From the NCBI GenBank assembly GCA_027924585.1, contig BSBM01000809.1:1257001-1321000 (forward strand): a DNA stretch of 64,000 bases, read 5' to 3'. The notes beneath the pieces were generated by a model, which was not told the origin of the DNA, did not search any database, and worked only from the letters and a program-made list of their open reading frames with translations. Source of the DNA: Larix kaempferi (taxonomy: Eukaryota > Streptophyta > Pinopsida > Pinales > Pinaceae). Positions 24,669-36,249 of this stretch are shown here, in pieces. Numbering within the stretch: the first letter of the stretch is position 1; the number at the start of each line of letters is the position of its first letter. The translations under genes and the position numbers were made by a program.

Positions 24669-25013
24669 ATACAAAAGCCATTGACATCAACTAACGATGG
24701 TGAATGGATTCAAGTGACAAAGAAGGGCAATAAGGTAATGTGGCTTTTAAGGATCCAATTATAAGCATGCATAGTCCTAGATTGACACCACCGAGCAAAG
24801 CCTTGGCCGTGGTATTAATTATTGTCCATTAGTGTCCAAGGTCGATTCCTTAGATACCCCTTTGGCAGTAGTCTTGGATTCATAGAGACAAAAGACATCG
24901 ACATCAACTAACGATGGTTAATGGATTTAGGTGAATAAGAAGGGCAATAAGGTAATGTGGCTCCTAAGGATCCAATTATAATCATGGATACTCCTATACT
25001 GACACCACCAAAT
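24580..25013 (+). repeat. Tandem duplication, 217 bp x 2
   Basis: AAAGCCTT starts each copy, at 24580 and 24797. Shared blocks include ATTGTCCATTAGTGTCC, ACATCAACTAACGATGGT and GAAGGGCAATAAGGTAATG. The second copy repeats the end of the zinc-knuckle ORF but has lost the cysteines. Confidence 0.88.
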
Positions 25014-25944
25014 CCTACCAACTTAGTCATAAGGGAGGACCCCAATGGCTCTTCATAGGCTGGTCCTTCCCACAAGGGGGTTGTCCATAGGGACCAATAT
25101 CCTCCTTTGAGGTTGGATGGGTAGGACCTTATTGAACCTAATGAAAAGCAAAGGTGACCCGAGAGTAATACACATTGATGGGTGGGTGACCCATGCACTA
25201 GAAAAGAAGAATCTGTGTATCTTTAAACTCTTAACAAATGCTAAGTGGTGATGATCCAAAATGGATAAGAACTATTGAATGGTTGTAATGCTACTACTAG
25301 CAATGTAATCTAACAATGATTAAAGGTGACACAAAAGATAATTAAAAAATATGTACAGAACAAACAAAACAAGACAAGAGAAAAAAAATGAATTAAATGT
25401 AAAAAAAATGAAATAGGAGGAAAAAAATGTGGAATGGGAAACGAAAGGTGAGGCCTATTGGCCTTCCCACCCAAGATCTCCCTATTTCTTCATTTATTTT
25501 CACTCAATAAGGACTTTTGGTTGGAGGAGAAGAGGATGCACAGGGGAGCCATAAGCAGCCTTGCAACCAGAGATTGCCAAGATATAATAAACAACCATTC
25601 AAAGTTGGTTTCCTCGTTTGGGTTTCCAGGGTAAATTTATAGTGTCCATCATATGCTTGATTCATTTCTCTTGTTCATTCTATTAATTGTTGCCAATGTT
25701 ATAATGGGAGTTGATGTGCGTTTTAATGCTTCTCTGGTTCATAGGATGGTTTAAACATTCATTCTCAGCTATTAAGTGAGGTTGTATTTCATGTTTTTCG
25801 ATTTGTCTTGCCAAATACAAATGCCAATGGCTCTTAAACTACCACTGTCCATTCCAACATTAATCATGAGATCAATGGCTCTCATCTAAGAGTTGTTGCA
25901 ATTATTTAGGTAGTTTCTAAATTGAATTTTTCAAACATATTTGA
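25014..25944. other. No gene recognised
   Basis: Anonymous sequence with an A-rich stretch near 25,340-25,440. Confidence 0.35.
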
Positions 25945-26340
25945 CTGTTGGGCGTTTTGCTCACTAGCTGGATAAATTTAAATATGCTTGGGGCATTTTT
26001 GGCCATTGTTGGATGAATGTAAATGTGGATGGGGCATTTTTTACCACTGTTGGTTGAATTTAAATGTGCTTGGGGCGTTTTGACCCCTATTGGATGAATT
26101 TGAACATGCCCGGGGAATTTTACAATCGTTGGATGAATTTAAATGTGCCTAGGGAGTTTTGACCACTGTTGGGAAAATTTAAATGTGCTTGGGGTGTTTT
26201 GATCACTGCTAGACAAATTTATTCTTCCTCAGGTGAATGTAAATGTTTTCCGAGCAATATTATACATGATAGGGCAAATTAATTATTGTTGGAGCAGATT
26301 TATCCATTGTGGGGCGAATTTCTCTTGTGCTAGATGAAAT
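25945..26340. repeat. Degenerate minisatellite, about 40-47 bp units
   Basis: Roughly eight worn copies carry GTTGGATGAATTTAAATGTGC followed by TTGGGGCGTTTTGACCACT-like blocks, shown here as two parts. Unit length varies, which suggests an old array. Confidence 0.7.
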
Positions 26341-27372
26341 TTAAATGAGTCTTGAGCATGTTATACATGTTGGGCTAAACTTAAACAGTGCCAGATGAAT
26401 TTTAGACTTGTTGACTGTTCAGTCTACTTGTTGCCTTGAATCCCTCTTAAAAGAGACAAATTTAAATAGTTATGGATGAATCCATGCATGATGGGCGTTT
26501 TTATAAATGCTCCGACGTTTTAAAATAGTTGGGGAAAAAATTATTTTCTGTTAGAGTGAGTAATACATGCCAGGAATTTCAATATCTTGTATGCAACCAA
26601 TAGTCAGGGAAATGTGTTTCACGTAGAACTTGTGCATCGGGGTTTTCATTCATTGTGGTTATGTGTTAGGCAAGTTCACCAAACCATCCAGTCTGTGAAT
26701 AAGACATAGTGGCAGCGTTGATTTAATAATTTCTTTCTTTAAAATATCAACATAGTTGAGCTTCCACATGATGTTGCTTTGTCATTAGGTTGGTGTTGTG
26801 GGGATTTAAGATAGGAATAGCTTCCATGCGATAAGTAAACCAGCCGAGTAGACAAGTAATGAACCAAGCATCATCTCAGCCTTGATAGAGCAAGAACAAA
26901 GAGTAAAAATAATTTTCTCACAAGTATCTATGTCGGTAAGTTGAGTGGGCTATAAGTCCCTTGATTACGTATCAGGTGAGGATAGTGAGAACATGAATAT
27001 CTATGTTGAAACATTTCAATAAAATGCATGTCATGGAATGTAAAGGATCTTACAGAGTCAACGAGGAAGACAATGATTCATAGAATTTGCTCACTAGTGT
27101 GTGTTGAATTTGGAGGAAGTTAAAGTTATTGGTTCCACTTTGACCACACCTTGCATTATATATGTATCGGTGTCATTGTTTTTCATACTAAGCATGAAGA
27201 TGGGCTAGGTGGGGTGACCACTCTTATATCACATAAGTTTATTTCTTGTATCATTTACCAATGATGTGACCCATCCAATAGAACCATGTAGGTACTCTTC
27301 AATCTTGATGGTACATCTCCCCCACCCTAAAAAATTTCTTACTCCTGAAGAGACTCAAGGAGATGTAAAGTT
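26341..27372. other. No gene recognised
   Basis: Anonymous sequence. The last five bases, AAGTT (27368-27372), are the left target duplication of the next Copia element. Confidence 0.4.
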
Positions 27373-28014
27373 TGTTAGGATAATTAATACTCCATCCTTG
27401 TCCTACTTAGCATTATTTTCTTTTTCCTAGTAGTTGATGATGTCATTTCCCCCTTTTTGGTGTGCAGATGACATCTACAACCCATTCGCCACCTAATGTG
27501 CCCTGCATGTATGATTTTAGGCCCACCAAAGTTAGTTCCCTGCATTTTAGGAGCAACCTCTATGTTTTAGTTTAGTCCACCTAAGCCCCTGAACTCTACT
27601 GGGGTTTTAGCTCCGATCACCACTGATTGTGATCTAATGCGCCCTTTTTCACCTACTTTGCATGCAAATCTCACTAATGCACCCTCCTTGGTCAATCAAC
27701 TGGCTATGTCTTCAGTTAAATGAGTTTTGGTTCAATTGAGTTGAGTTTGGGTCTTCCATAGCACTCTTGTGGTGATAATTCCTATGCTAGACAGATTGAG
27801 GCTCGAATTCTCCTAGGATATTCGAATTCTCTCTATTGTAACATATTTGTGAATTATATTGATTAATGGATAATGTTACAGATTTCTGCTTCCATCTGAG
27901 TTCCAATGCATGATTAATTTTACTACTCTTTTCACTGTAATTCACCTTTTTTGCTCATTCTTTCACTGTGAGGTATTCTCAGCTTTATGATCTGTTGTGA
28001 CTTAGAATTTCACG
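27373..28014 (+). repeat. 5' LTR of the Copia at 27373
   Basis: It begins TGTTAGGATAATTAATAC and ends at ..TTTCACG; the last base is A in the other copy. It matches 31150-31802 with scattered substitutions and small indels. Confidence 0.9.
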
Positions 28015-28026
28015 TGGTATCAGAGC
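28015..28026 (+). promoter_or_regulatory. Primer binding site, initiator tRNA-Met type
   Basis: TGGTATCAGAGC follows the 5' LTR directly. Confidence 0.92.
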
Positions 28027-28289
28027 TCAGAGAGTGTAGGTTGAGCAGTTGCTTTCAGTAGTGCACCAGAAGCCTCTGGATTTTCGCGACAAATCTTGGT
28101 GCCATTGCATTGAATTCATTGGAGAAATCCTTTGAGGTCTATCCATGTGTGAAGGATCCGAAAAAATGTGCCTATTGTTCTAAAGCAGTGCTCAGTAGTA
28201 GTAAAATTGAAATTTTTTTGTAGGATATTGAAGATTTTTAGTGCAGTAGTAGCAGCAATTTTCAGTTTATATTCGCTCCAACAGTTTCA

Positions 28290-29147
28290 ATGGAGAATTC
28301 GAATGCTCCCTTGTCTCCAAGAACCCCGACACCCTTCAATTATCTTGATTGGAGGGCTGACATGCAGATGGTGTTGCGGAACAAGAGTCTATACAGGGTC
28401 ACAATGGGAAAGGAGGTCGAACCTCAGGCAGCTTTTGAGAAGGCCAAGTATCTAAGCAGATTAGATGAAGCATTTGGTTTCATATGTATTCATATTTCGA
28501 GAGATTTGATCTTCCACCTTGATGGATTGAAGACTCCAAGAGAGGTTTGGTTGAAGCTTGAGACCCTCTTCGGCAAGCAAGATGAGCTAAGGGGCCATAT
28601 TCTGGAGAATGATTTAATCGCTCTTCAACCTAGCAGTTTCGAAACCATACATCGAATCTTCTCTAAATTCAAATCCTTGGTCATGCAATGAAAACAATGT
28701 GGCATTGAGAAGAAGGATGAGCATCTGGTGCTATCCATTCTAAGCAAACCTGGTCAGGGGTTTTCTGTATTTGTTTCTACCTTCCATTCAGGGAGATTGT
28801 CAATCCCCAACTGGAAAATGCCTTCTTCAGATGCAGTCACCAAATCTCTCATCCAAGAAGAAGGCAAATTGATTCAGATGGGTGCCTTGAAGGCCTCCAA
28901 AAATCAAGCTCTTATGGATAGAGAGTCAAAAAGTGCAAGTGCCAAATGGAAGAACAAAGGTAAAGAGAAGAAGCAATTTGAGACCAAGCATAATCCAAAG
29001 TCTAATCCATCGGAAGGAGCCTCCAACTGCAAGAAGGATAAGCAAAAGGGGTTTGAAAAGACCAAGTGTTCCTATTGCAAGAAAGGAAACCACCCAGAGA
29101 GATCTTGCATGAAGATGAAGATAGATCAGATGACCAAACTTCTTTAA
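28290..29147 (+). pseudogene. Copia gag
   Basis: One frame starts MENSNAPLSPRTPTPFNYLD and covers the Copia gag core (LDWRADMQMVL, TPREVWLKLETLFGKQDELR). After an in-frame TGA at 28689 it continues in the same frame to a Lys-rich tail and a complete zinc knuckle CSYCKKGNHPERSC. A TAA at 29145 ends it. The two stops are the only visible damage. Confidence 0.88.
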
Positions 29148-30774
29148 CAACACAACATTGCCCTCCCAGAAGGCGTAAGGAATACTAATTCTAGAAGTGA
29201 GACAGATGATCATGAGAGATGCCATGCACTGAAGGATGGATTCTCACAATCAAAAGCCTTCCTCATTGATTATGGAGCCTCCAACCACATGGTTTCCTCC
29301 AAAGAATTATTTTATTCTCTAGATCTTACCGATGGTCCGAGTATTCACATGGGAGATGATTCTCAGATCTCTATTGAAGGGAAGGGCACAATACAACTAG
29401 ATCATGGAAAGTTCAGTAATGTTCTGTATGTGCCTTCTCTGGAAGCAAAATTGTTGTATGTTTACCAAATGACACACATTGGTTCACCGAAGAAAGTTAT
29501 TTTTGGACCTAACACAGTTGAGATTACAGAGATCTTATCTGGGAAGCTAATAGCTAAAGGTGTTGCAAACCATGCCTCAAAGGCAGATGAGTTCTCGCAT
29601 TTTTTGCCATATTCACATCAAAGTGCTCTCTTGACTCATGCAAATGAGACAATCAGACTCTGGCATGAAATATTCAAACACCTAAACTTCAAGTACTTGC
29701 AGCAATTACACAAGGAAGAGATGGTTGAAGGATTGCCCGACATAAAGTTATCTCAAGGGATCTGCAAAGGTTTCTTGGTAGGGAAGCATCCAAAGCAAAA
29801 GTATGATGATGGGAAGGAAATGAAAGCTTCCTCCACGCTTGATCTGATACACAGTGATGTCTCGGGACCGATGCCCATTGCTTCTATGAATGAATCCAAA
29901 TATCTTCTAACATTCATAGACGATTACTCTAGGTTTTGTTGGATCTACGTTCTCAAGCAAAAGTCCGAGGTTCTCGAAACTTTCAAAGTTTTCAAGGCCT
30001 TAGTTGAGAACACTATTCTCAAGAATATCAAAGCACTTAGATCAGAAAATGGAGGAGAGTACATCAAGAGGGAGTTGCAGTAGTTTTGTGCTTCTGAGGG
30101 CATCCAAATGCAACATTCTGTCCCATACACACCACAACAAAATGGTGTAGCAGTTCATTGAAAGAGATGGATTCCTGCTTGCTTGAAGCAAGGGGTCTTC
30201 CACCATATCTATGGGCAGAAGCAATGAACTTCTCTACATACATTCATAATAGGGTACCCCACAAATCTGTGGATGGGGTCACTCCATTCGAAGCACTGCA
30301 AGGCACAAACCTGATGTCTCTCATCTAAGGGTTTTTGGATCCAAGGCATGGGCCAAAATCCCATCTGATAAAAGAAAAGTTATTCAACCCCAAAGTAGTG
30401 AATACATTATGCTAGGATATGCAAAAGATGCAAAATCATACAAGCTGATGGAGATTGCAACCAAAAGATGCTTCATTGAAAGAAGTGTCAGGTTCGATGA
30501 AGATCCATTGCAAGATCTAGAGCCACTCAAAGATCAAGGTAGATTTGATTTTCCTACTCCATTTGCACCTGATGAAGATCAGGATGAGGTCTCTTCTGAT
30601 GAGGACCAATTTGAATCAGATCTTGATGTTGAGAATGAAGATCATGCAGATCTAGATCTAGAACCAACACTTGCTCCCAATCCATGGCCAAGGCCAAAAT
30701 GGGCTCACAAACTCCTTGAAGCTGCTGGGAGCGTAGTTGGGGATCCATCTGACATTAGGATAACCAGATCTTAG
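29148..30774 (+). pseudogene. Copia protease and integrase
   Basis: The same frame continues as FLIDYGASNHM, where the protease box DSG has become DYG; the catalytic Asp remains. Then come LYVPSLEAKLLYV, LWHEIFKHLNFKYLQQLHKE, HSDVSGPMP, FIDDYSRFCWIYVLK and RSENGGEYIKREL. A TAG at 30081 and a frameshift or small deletion after PQQNGVA break the integrase. The tail (30409-30774) is a separate frame with the conserved MLGYAKDAKSYKL segment and a long acidic linker. Confidence 0.87.
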
Positions 30775-31149
30775 TATCAAGTTGCAAACCTTGGACTATG
30801 TCATATAGATCCACTTCTCTCAGAGAGATGCTACATGATGATGGGGTCTGATCTACAATCCTTCAAAGAGACTTGCCATGATCAAAGATGGCACACTGAG
30901 GTTCCAACACACTGCATTACTGTCCTACAAAGGAGCAAACTGCAGAAATGTTTACCAAGTTTTTATACATGTGAAAGATGCTTGAGTTCCCTGCTGTTCA
31001 TTTTTTAGGGAGGGTATTTTTCCCCTGAGGTTTTTCCCCATTTCCTTAGTTTTCATGAAAAATTATTTTTATCATTTATTTGATTGTATGGGTGACCTTT
31101 GGTCTCAGTAACCAGGGCCCAGGATGTCCAAGTTTGGATTAAGGGGGGG
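30775..31149 (+). other. Deletion junction, RNase H end and polypurine tract
   Basis: The connection region runs to about 30885 (SFKETCHDQRW). By 30932 the sequence already reads YCPTKEQTAEMFTKFLYM, the usual C-terminal end of Copia RNase H. The RT core, the YVDD box and most of RNase H are absent. AAGGGGGGG at 31141-31149 is the polypurine tract. Confidence 0.75.
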
Positions 31150-31802
31150 TGTTAGGATAATCAATACTCCATCCTTATCCTACTTAGCATTATTTGTTTT
31201 CCTAGTAGTTGATGATGTCATTTTCCCCCCAATGGTGTGCAGATGTCATATAGGACCCATTATCCACCTAATGCACCTTGCATGCATCATTTCAGGCCCA
31301 CCAAAGTCAGTTCCCTACATTTTAGGATCCAACTCTGTGTTCTAGTTCAGTCCACCTGAGTCCCTGAACTCTAATGGGGGTTTTAGCTCCGATCACCACT
31401 GATTGTGATCTAATGCACCCTTTTTCACCTAATTTGCATGCAGAACTCACTAATGCACCCTACTTGGTCATTTAACTGAATGTGTCTTCAGTTAACTGAG
31501 TTTTGGTTCAGTTGAGTTGAGATTGGGTCTTCCGAAGCACTCTAGTGGTGACAATTCGTATGCTAGACAGACCGAGACTCAAATTCTCCAAGGATATTCA
31601 AAGTATCTCTATTGTAACATATTTGTGAACTATACTGATTAATGGACAATGTTACACATTTCTTCTTCCATCTGAGTTCCAATGCATGATTAATTTTACT
31701 GCTTTTTTCATTGCAATTTTCATTGTAATTCACCTTCTCTGCTCATTCTTTCACTATGAGGTATGATCAACTCTATGATCTGCTGTGACTTAGAATTTCA
31801 CA
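31150..31802 (+). repeat. 3' LTR of the Copia at 27373
   Basis: It begins TGTTAGGATAATCAATAC right after the polypurine tract and ends TTTCACA. AAGTT follows. Confidence 0.9.
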
Positions 31803-32059
31803 AAGTTTGGAGACAAAATTTTACAAAATTGGAGCTATCATGTCTGCTCTGACATGAATGTTTCACTTGGAGGGTTGCAAGCAACAAAAGCTTCGACAAT
31901 TACTCGAGTAGAGAGGGCAAGGTGATCTTGGAAGTTGTCCCATTCTGATAAGATAGTTTTGATGTTTGTTGTCAGGCTAGTCAACTATGAAATCTAGAGA
32001 ATCTTGATCTGTATTGGATCATTCAAGATCTTCTGCATGTTGTGGCCACAGGCTTGTAT

Positions 32060-35000
32060 CTAGAGTTCATAAGATCTCATTTGGTGGTAGATATGTTGAG
32101 TGAGGTGACTGACTTCCTGTTGAGCTTGCTTGCCTTGCTGAAGGCATCGGTACTCATTTCGACAAAGCCAGTATAGTCGTTGTTGTTCCATGTGAATATG
32201 TTCTTCTAGTGCTTGAGTTGTTTCTGGGGTGGACAACTGCTTCTGCTCATGCAGTTCCAATATAATATTTTGTTGTTTATGGATATCTACACAAACTTTA
32301 CCATAATAAGAGTACCAGTTGTTTAAGACGACGGATGGGTTGGTTGCTTGAGGTTCATATTCTTTTAATTTAGCGTCACACTATATAAATGATTTGAAAC
32401 ATTTCGCAAGGAGGAATACAGTTTCAACTTGTTGCTTTTGGAGAAGTTTTTCTTAAGTTTTGTCATATTTTTCCAACACAAACTCGAATAGAGCTTTGAT
32501 TTTGTCGATCGATTTCTCTAGTAAAAGCTCTGACAATTGTGTGATACTTTGCTAGGATTTTTCAACGTAGATAGTCCATGTTTCATTTTGTTCTTTCTTG
32601 TTTCCTTTAAGCTTTTTCGAGTCGTCTTTCCATCTTTTGTTGAATTCTTCGGTGCCTACTGTAATAAAACTGTCAAGTTGTTTAAGACAACAAATGCGTT
32701 GGTTGCTTGAGGTTCATATTCTTTTAATTTAGTGTCTATGTAAATGCTTTGAAACATTCCACAAGGAGGAATCCAGTTTCATCTTGTTGCTTCTTGAGTA
32801 GTTGTTCTTGAGTTTTGTCTTATTTTTCTAGCACAAACTTGAATAGAGCTTTGATTTTGTCGATCAGTTTCTGTGGTAGAAGCTTTGGCAATTGTCCGAT
32901 ACTTTGTTGGGATTTTTCAACGTAGTTAGTCCATGTTTTGATTTGTTCGTTCTTGATTACATTAAGATTTTTGGAGTCGTATTTCCATGTTTTGTTGCAT
33001 TCTTCAGTGGATACTTTAATAAAATTGTTCAGCTCTTTTTCTCGGATTGATGATGGTGAAAGGGTGATTGTTTTTGCTTCTCGTCCTTCTATTGGTCGGA
33101 GTGTGAGGGTGATCTTTGGAGCCTTCTTAATATTCTTGTATTTCTTGGATGACTTATTAGAATCTTTGGTGGAGCTTGGAGCTGGCTGTTGGACAATAGA
33201 TATATATGCAGTCAATGTAGCTGGGGAAACAAATGTCATAATTGCTAAGGTCAAAGGAGGGACTGGTGACGACGAGGGTTTTTATGATGACGGTAAAGGC
33301 GAAGGCGATGGTAAACTTGAGGACGATGGTAAAGGTGATGAAAACAGTAAAGTTGATGATAGTGGTGCATCGACGATCGAGGTTAGAGTTGTCTTAGTGA
33401 CAGGGGAGGTCATTGGTAAGGGAATCGAAACTATTGATGTTGTATTCAATTTCACGGACGATTGAGGAGGAGATGTCTAGGTAGCGAATGGTTTCAGTGG
33501 ATCCAACAGGTACGGTTTCAGTGGAGGCATCTGATTAAAGAAGGCGTTAAATCCTCGTATAGAAGAGGTGAGACCCGAGGGGGAAAGTGGATAAATTGCA
33601 GTGATTGGAGAAGAAGTTGTTATGGGTGATAGTGAAGTGGTAATGAGAGTTGAATCAACTGGGGTCGTCATGGGTACTGATACAACAAGAGGAAATGAGT
33701 GAGGTGTAAATAGAGGAAAGGGTACATTCCAAGTGATGGTTGAGGTTGTACGTGTTTTCACAGGGTTATCCTTAGTTGGCCATGACACATGTGGTTGCAT
33801 TACAGATTTTATAGAGGATAGTTTGACTTTCCTTGGGATTTGAACTTTTATAAGTGATGGTTTTGGAGGCTATGCTAACTGAGGTGTGCTAGTTGGTTTG
33901 GTAGGAGGACTTGTGGAAAGGTGGTGGATGTATTGTGCTACAAATAGACATAATTTTGGTGTATTTGTAAAGTGTTCATAGTCGAGAGAGGGTATCTTGT
34001 GGTGGATGTCTTATTCTTGGAATATAGCTAGTAAGGGTGGTGGTGAGTCACCTGACAGTTCGACTAGATCCTTCAAAGATTTGGAAGTCAAAGCTTTCTT
34101 TTGAGGTGGGGCTGACGTGGTAGCAGGAACTGTTGTGGTAGTTGGTAATGATGGCTTCTTTTGTTGGAAGTCCTTCTGAATCTAATGATCGACAATCACA
34201 TTATTCCTTATAGCTTCGACTAGGACATTTTGGGATTTCTCTCTAAGCTCTTCAATATCATCTTTTGTGGGATCGAGCAATAGCTTTCTTCTTTTGGAAG
34301 TTTGCTTGGTTGTTTTTCCTTTGAGGTCACATTAGTACACAAATATTTTGTGAGCTACTTTGGCAATATTTTCTTTAAGTTGTGGTTCCTCAAATTTGGG
34401 CTCTTCTCCATCCTTGATGAGTGGTTCTTCCTCTATTTTAGTCGCTTCATCTGTAGACTCGACGACTGGGTCTTTGCTTGAAGTGGTGATTGGTAAAATT
34501 TCTGAAGGGTTAACTAACTCTTTTGCTGCATATAATGTTGTAAGGTATAATGCCGCTTCTCTTTGTTGTTCTAGTTTTCCTTCTAATAGAGGCTCAATGA
34601 GATACATATGCTATATTACGGCCAGGGTTGGTATGGCGTATACAATGTTCAACTGTTTTTGCAAATCATTGAATAGATCAGGAATATTAGGATAGAAATC
34701 CAATTCCTATGCGTCTCCTCCTGCCCCTTGATTGTACCATACTTTTGTGCAATCGAGGCATAGTTCAATGTGGGCTTCAAGGGGTAGGCAACGATGAACG
34801 TATTGCGATACTCTCCATCTTGTCCATTTTTTTTAATATCCTGGAACCAATGTTCCAAGTAATTGTTTGCTTTATTTAATTTAAACGACGACCCTTTTCC
34901 TGCAAATGTCTGAAAATTCTACATAAGGGGTTGGAAAGTACTGGAGAACTATGTTTTGCCGACTGGGGTAATTTTCACCATTACTATCCAGATTAGTAAT

Positions 35001-35621
35001 GATGGAAACATGATGCCATGCGCAGAATCCTAGCATTTCACACCTTTTTTTCACTAGCTGAGCTAAATGGTTGGCCCTAATGAAATTTTTTGCATCAGTC
35101 GCAACTTGTTTTCCCGCTTCAAGCATGTCCAGCCTCAAGTTGGATGGCCGACCTGAACTTGTTATACATAATGAGATGATAACGACAACCCACTTGTAAT
35201 TTTCATATTGAAATTTGCTTATGATTATAATCATTTTGAATTATTTTCGGTGGCTAACCCTATGAACTCCTCCACTAAGGGTTGTGCGTTGTTGGTCAAT
35301 GGAACTGCTAGTCATTTTCTTTAGAGGCTGGTAATTGTACCAATGAGTGAGTCTGTGATAGGTATGGCCTTGTCCTTCCCTATTTTCCCATCGTGGTATA
35401 TACTAACAAGGAATTTTTCAATTATTTCCTTTAACCCGTCAAACGGTGCTATCAAAGGTGCATTGGAGTATTGACGAATTGTTGTTGTTTCGAGCTTCTG
35501 AGCAGGTTCTATCCATTTCTTGTCTCGAATTCTTGATTCCCTGAATTCTGTGTAGTGCTTTCCCCAATTCGGTTCGTCGAGCTTACCGTTTTGAAATCTA
35601 TTTAATAGGTAGGAAAGACCT
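32060..35621 (-). pseudogene. Unidentified gag-like ORF, main part
   Basis: Most of this 3.5 kb reads as protein on the minus strand with only scattered stops and frameshifts. In order from 35621: a globular part (TGLSYLLNRFQNGKLDEP, WGKHYTEFRESRIRDKKWIE), a segment with ITSSGRPSNLRLDMLEAGKQ and LVKKRCEMLGFCAWHHV, an acidic part (EEEPLIKDGEEPKFEEPQ), a Pro/Ser/Thr-rich linker (about 33450-33800), then Lys/Gln-rich likely coiled coil (WTNYVEKSQQSIGQLPKLLP). It ends with a Glu/Gln-rich tail. I do not recognise the family. The layout (globular, low-complexity, coiled) would suit a retroelement capsid-type protein, which is a guess. No enzyme motif is visible. Confidence 0.45.
32321..33038 (-). 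repeat. Tandem duplication, 359 bp x 2, within the ORF
   Basis: GTTTAAGAC starts each copy, at 32321 and 32680. Both include TTGAGGTTCATATTCTTTTA and TAGAGCTTTGATTTTGTCGA. The duplication repeats the coiled-coil coding segment (VEKS.QSI..L...L..K.IDKIKALF). Confidence 0.88.
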
Positions 35622-35624
35622 GTT

Positions 35625-35675
35625 TACGGTTTATGAAACCCAACGTTTCGGACTTCAAAGTGAGTCCATCATCAG
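35625..35675 (-). ncRNA. Hammerhead ribozyme-like motif
   Basis: The minus strand reads CTGATGA (35669-35675), then a hairpin GGACT-CACTTTGA-AGTCC, then GAAA (35646-35649), then a short stem (ACG...CGT) closing on GTA (35625-35627), the expected cleavage triplet. One extra T lies between CTGATGA and stem II, and I could not find a clear stem I. Hammerhead motifs are known at the ends of Penelope-like elements, and this lies about 570 bases past the endonuclease stop. Activity is not shown. Confidence 0.5.
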
Positions 35676-35809
35676 GGGTGAGCTTAGTACTATTCTGAGA
35701 AACAGTGTGAGAGAGTAGTTATAGGTAAAATGTGATGTGTGAAGTTAGGTTTTGAGAGAGTTGGCTAGGTTTAGGTTTTTTTTGGTGAATTAATTCGGGT
35801 AATGTCGGC

Positions 35810-36160
35810 AGGCTTAAATATTTTTGAAGATTTTCTTAAGGTAGTTATAATTGTAATTAATGTACATTTTAATTGTTGTTATTAATATTAATGTGTAGTT
35901 AATGTATAATTAATATTAGTTTATTGATTAATGTATTAATTGATATATTATTTAATGTATAATAAATGTATAATTAATATTAATGTCTTAATTAATATTA
36001 ATATATTGATTACTGTATAATTAAAATTAATATATTAATTAATGTATAATGAATGTGTAATTTATTATCATTATTAATATTATTCTTATTCTAATTAATA
36101 TTAATTGTAGAGTTTGATTATAAAATTATTATTATTATTTTTAATAGTGATTTTTAATAG
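35810..36160. repeat. AT-rich TTAATATTAATG stretch
   Basis: Low-complexity sequence made of variants of TTAATATTAA and TGTATAATTAATG. It lies in the 3' untranslated region of the Penelope-like element. Confidence 0.8.
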
Positions 36161-36249
36161 TGTGTTTAGAGGTGTGGTATTCTTTTAATAATTAGGCTAA
36201 CTTATGTGAATGATACACGCTTATTATGTGATAATGATGATAGTTTGTT

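Larger units (their letters stand above)
27373..31802 (+). mobile_element. Ty1/Copia element lacking reverse transcriptase
   Basis: LTRs of about 642 and 653 bp flank the element, with target duplication AAGTT on both sides (27368-27372 and 31803-31807). It has a Met-type primer site and a polypurine tract. Gag, protease and integrase are recognisable. Between the connection region and the end of RNase H about the whole RT core is missing, so at 4.4 kb it is shorter than a complete Copia. Stops in gag and pol show it is inactive. Confidence 0.92.

Noticed and set aside
24908-25259. Two minus-strand ORFs near 25.0 kb
   Set aside because: They overlap the 217-bp duplication of the plus-strand zinc-knuckle pseudogene and have no motif.
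32938-33465. A 175-codon plus-strand ORF
   Set aside because: The minus strand keeps a longer, consistent reading through the whole region; this ORF is its antisense shadow.
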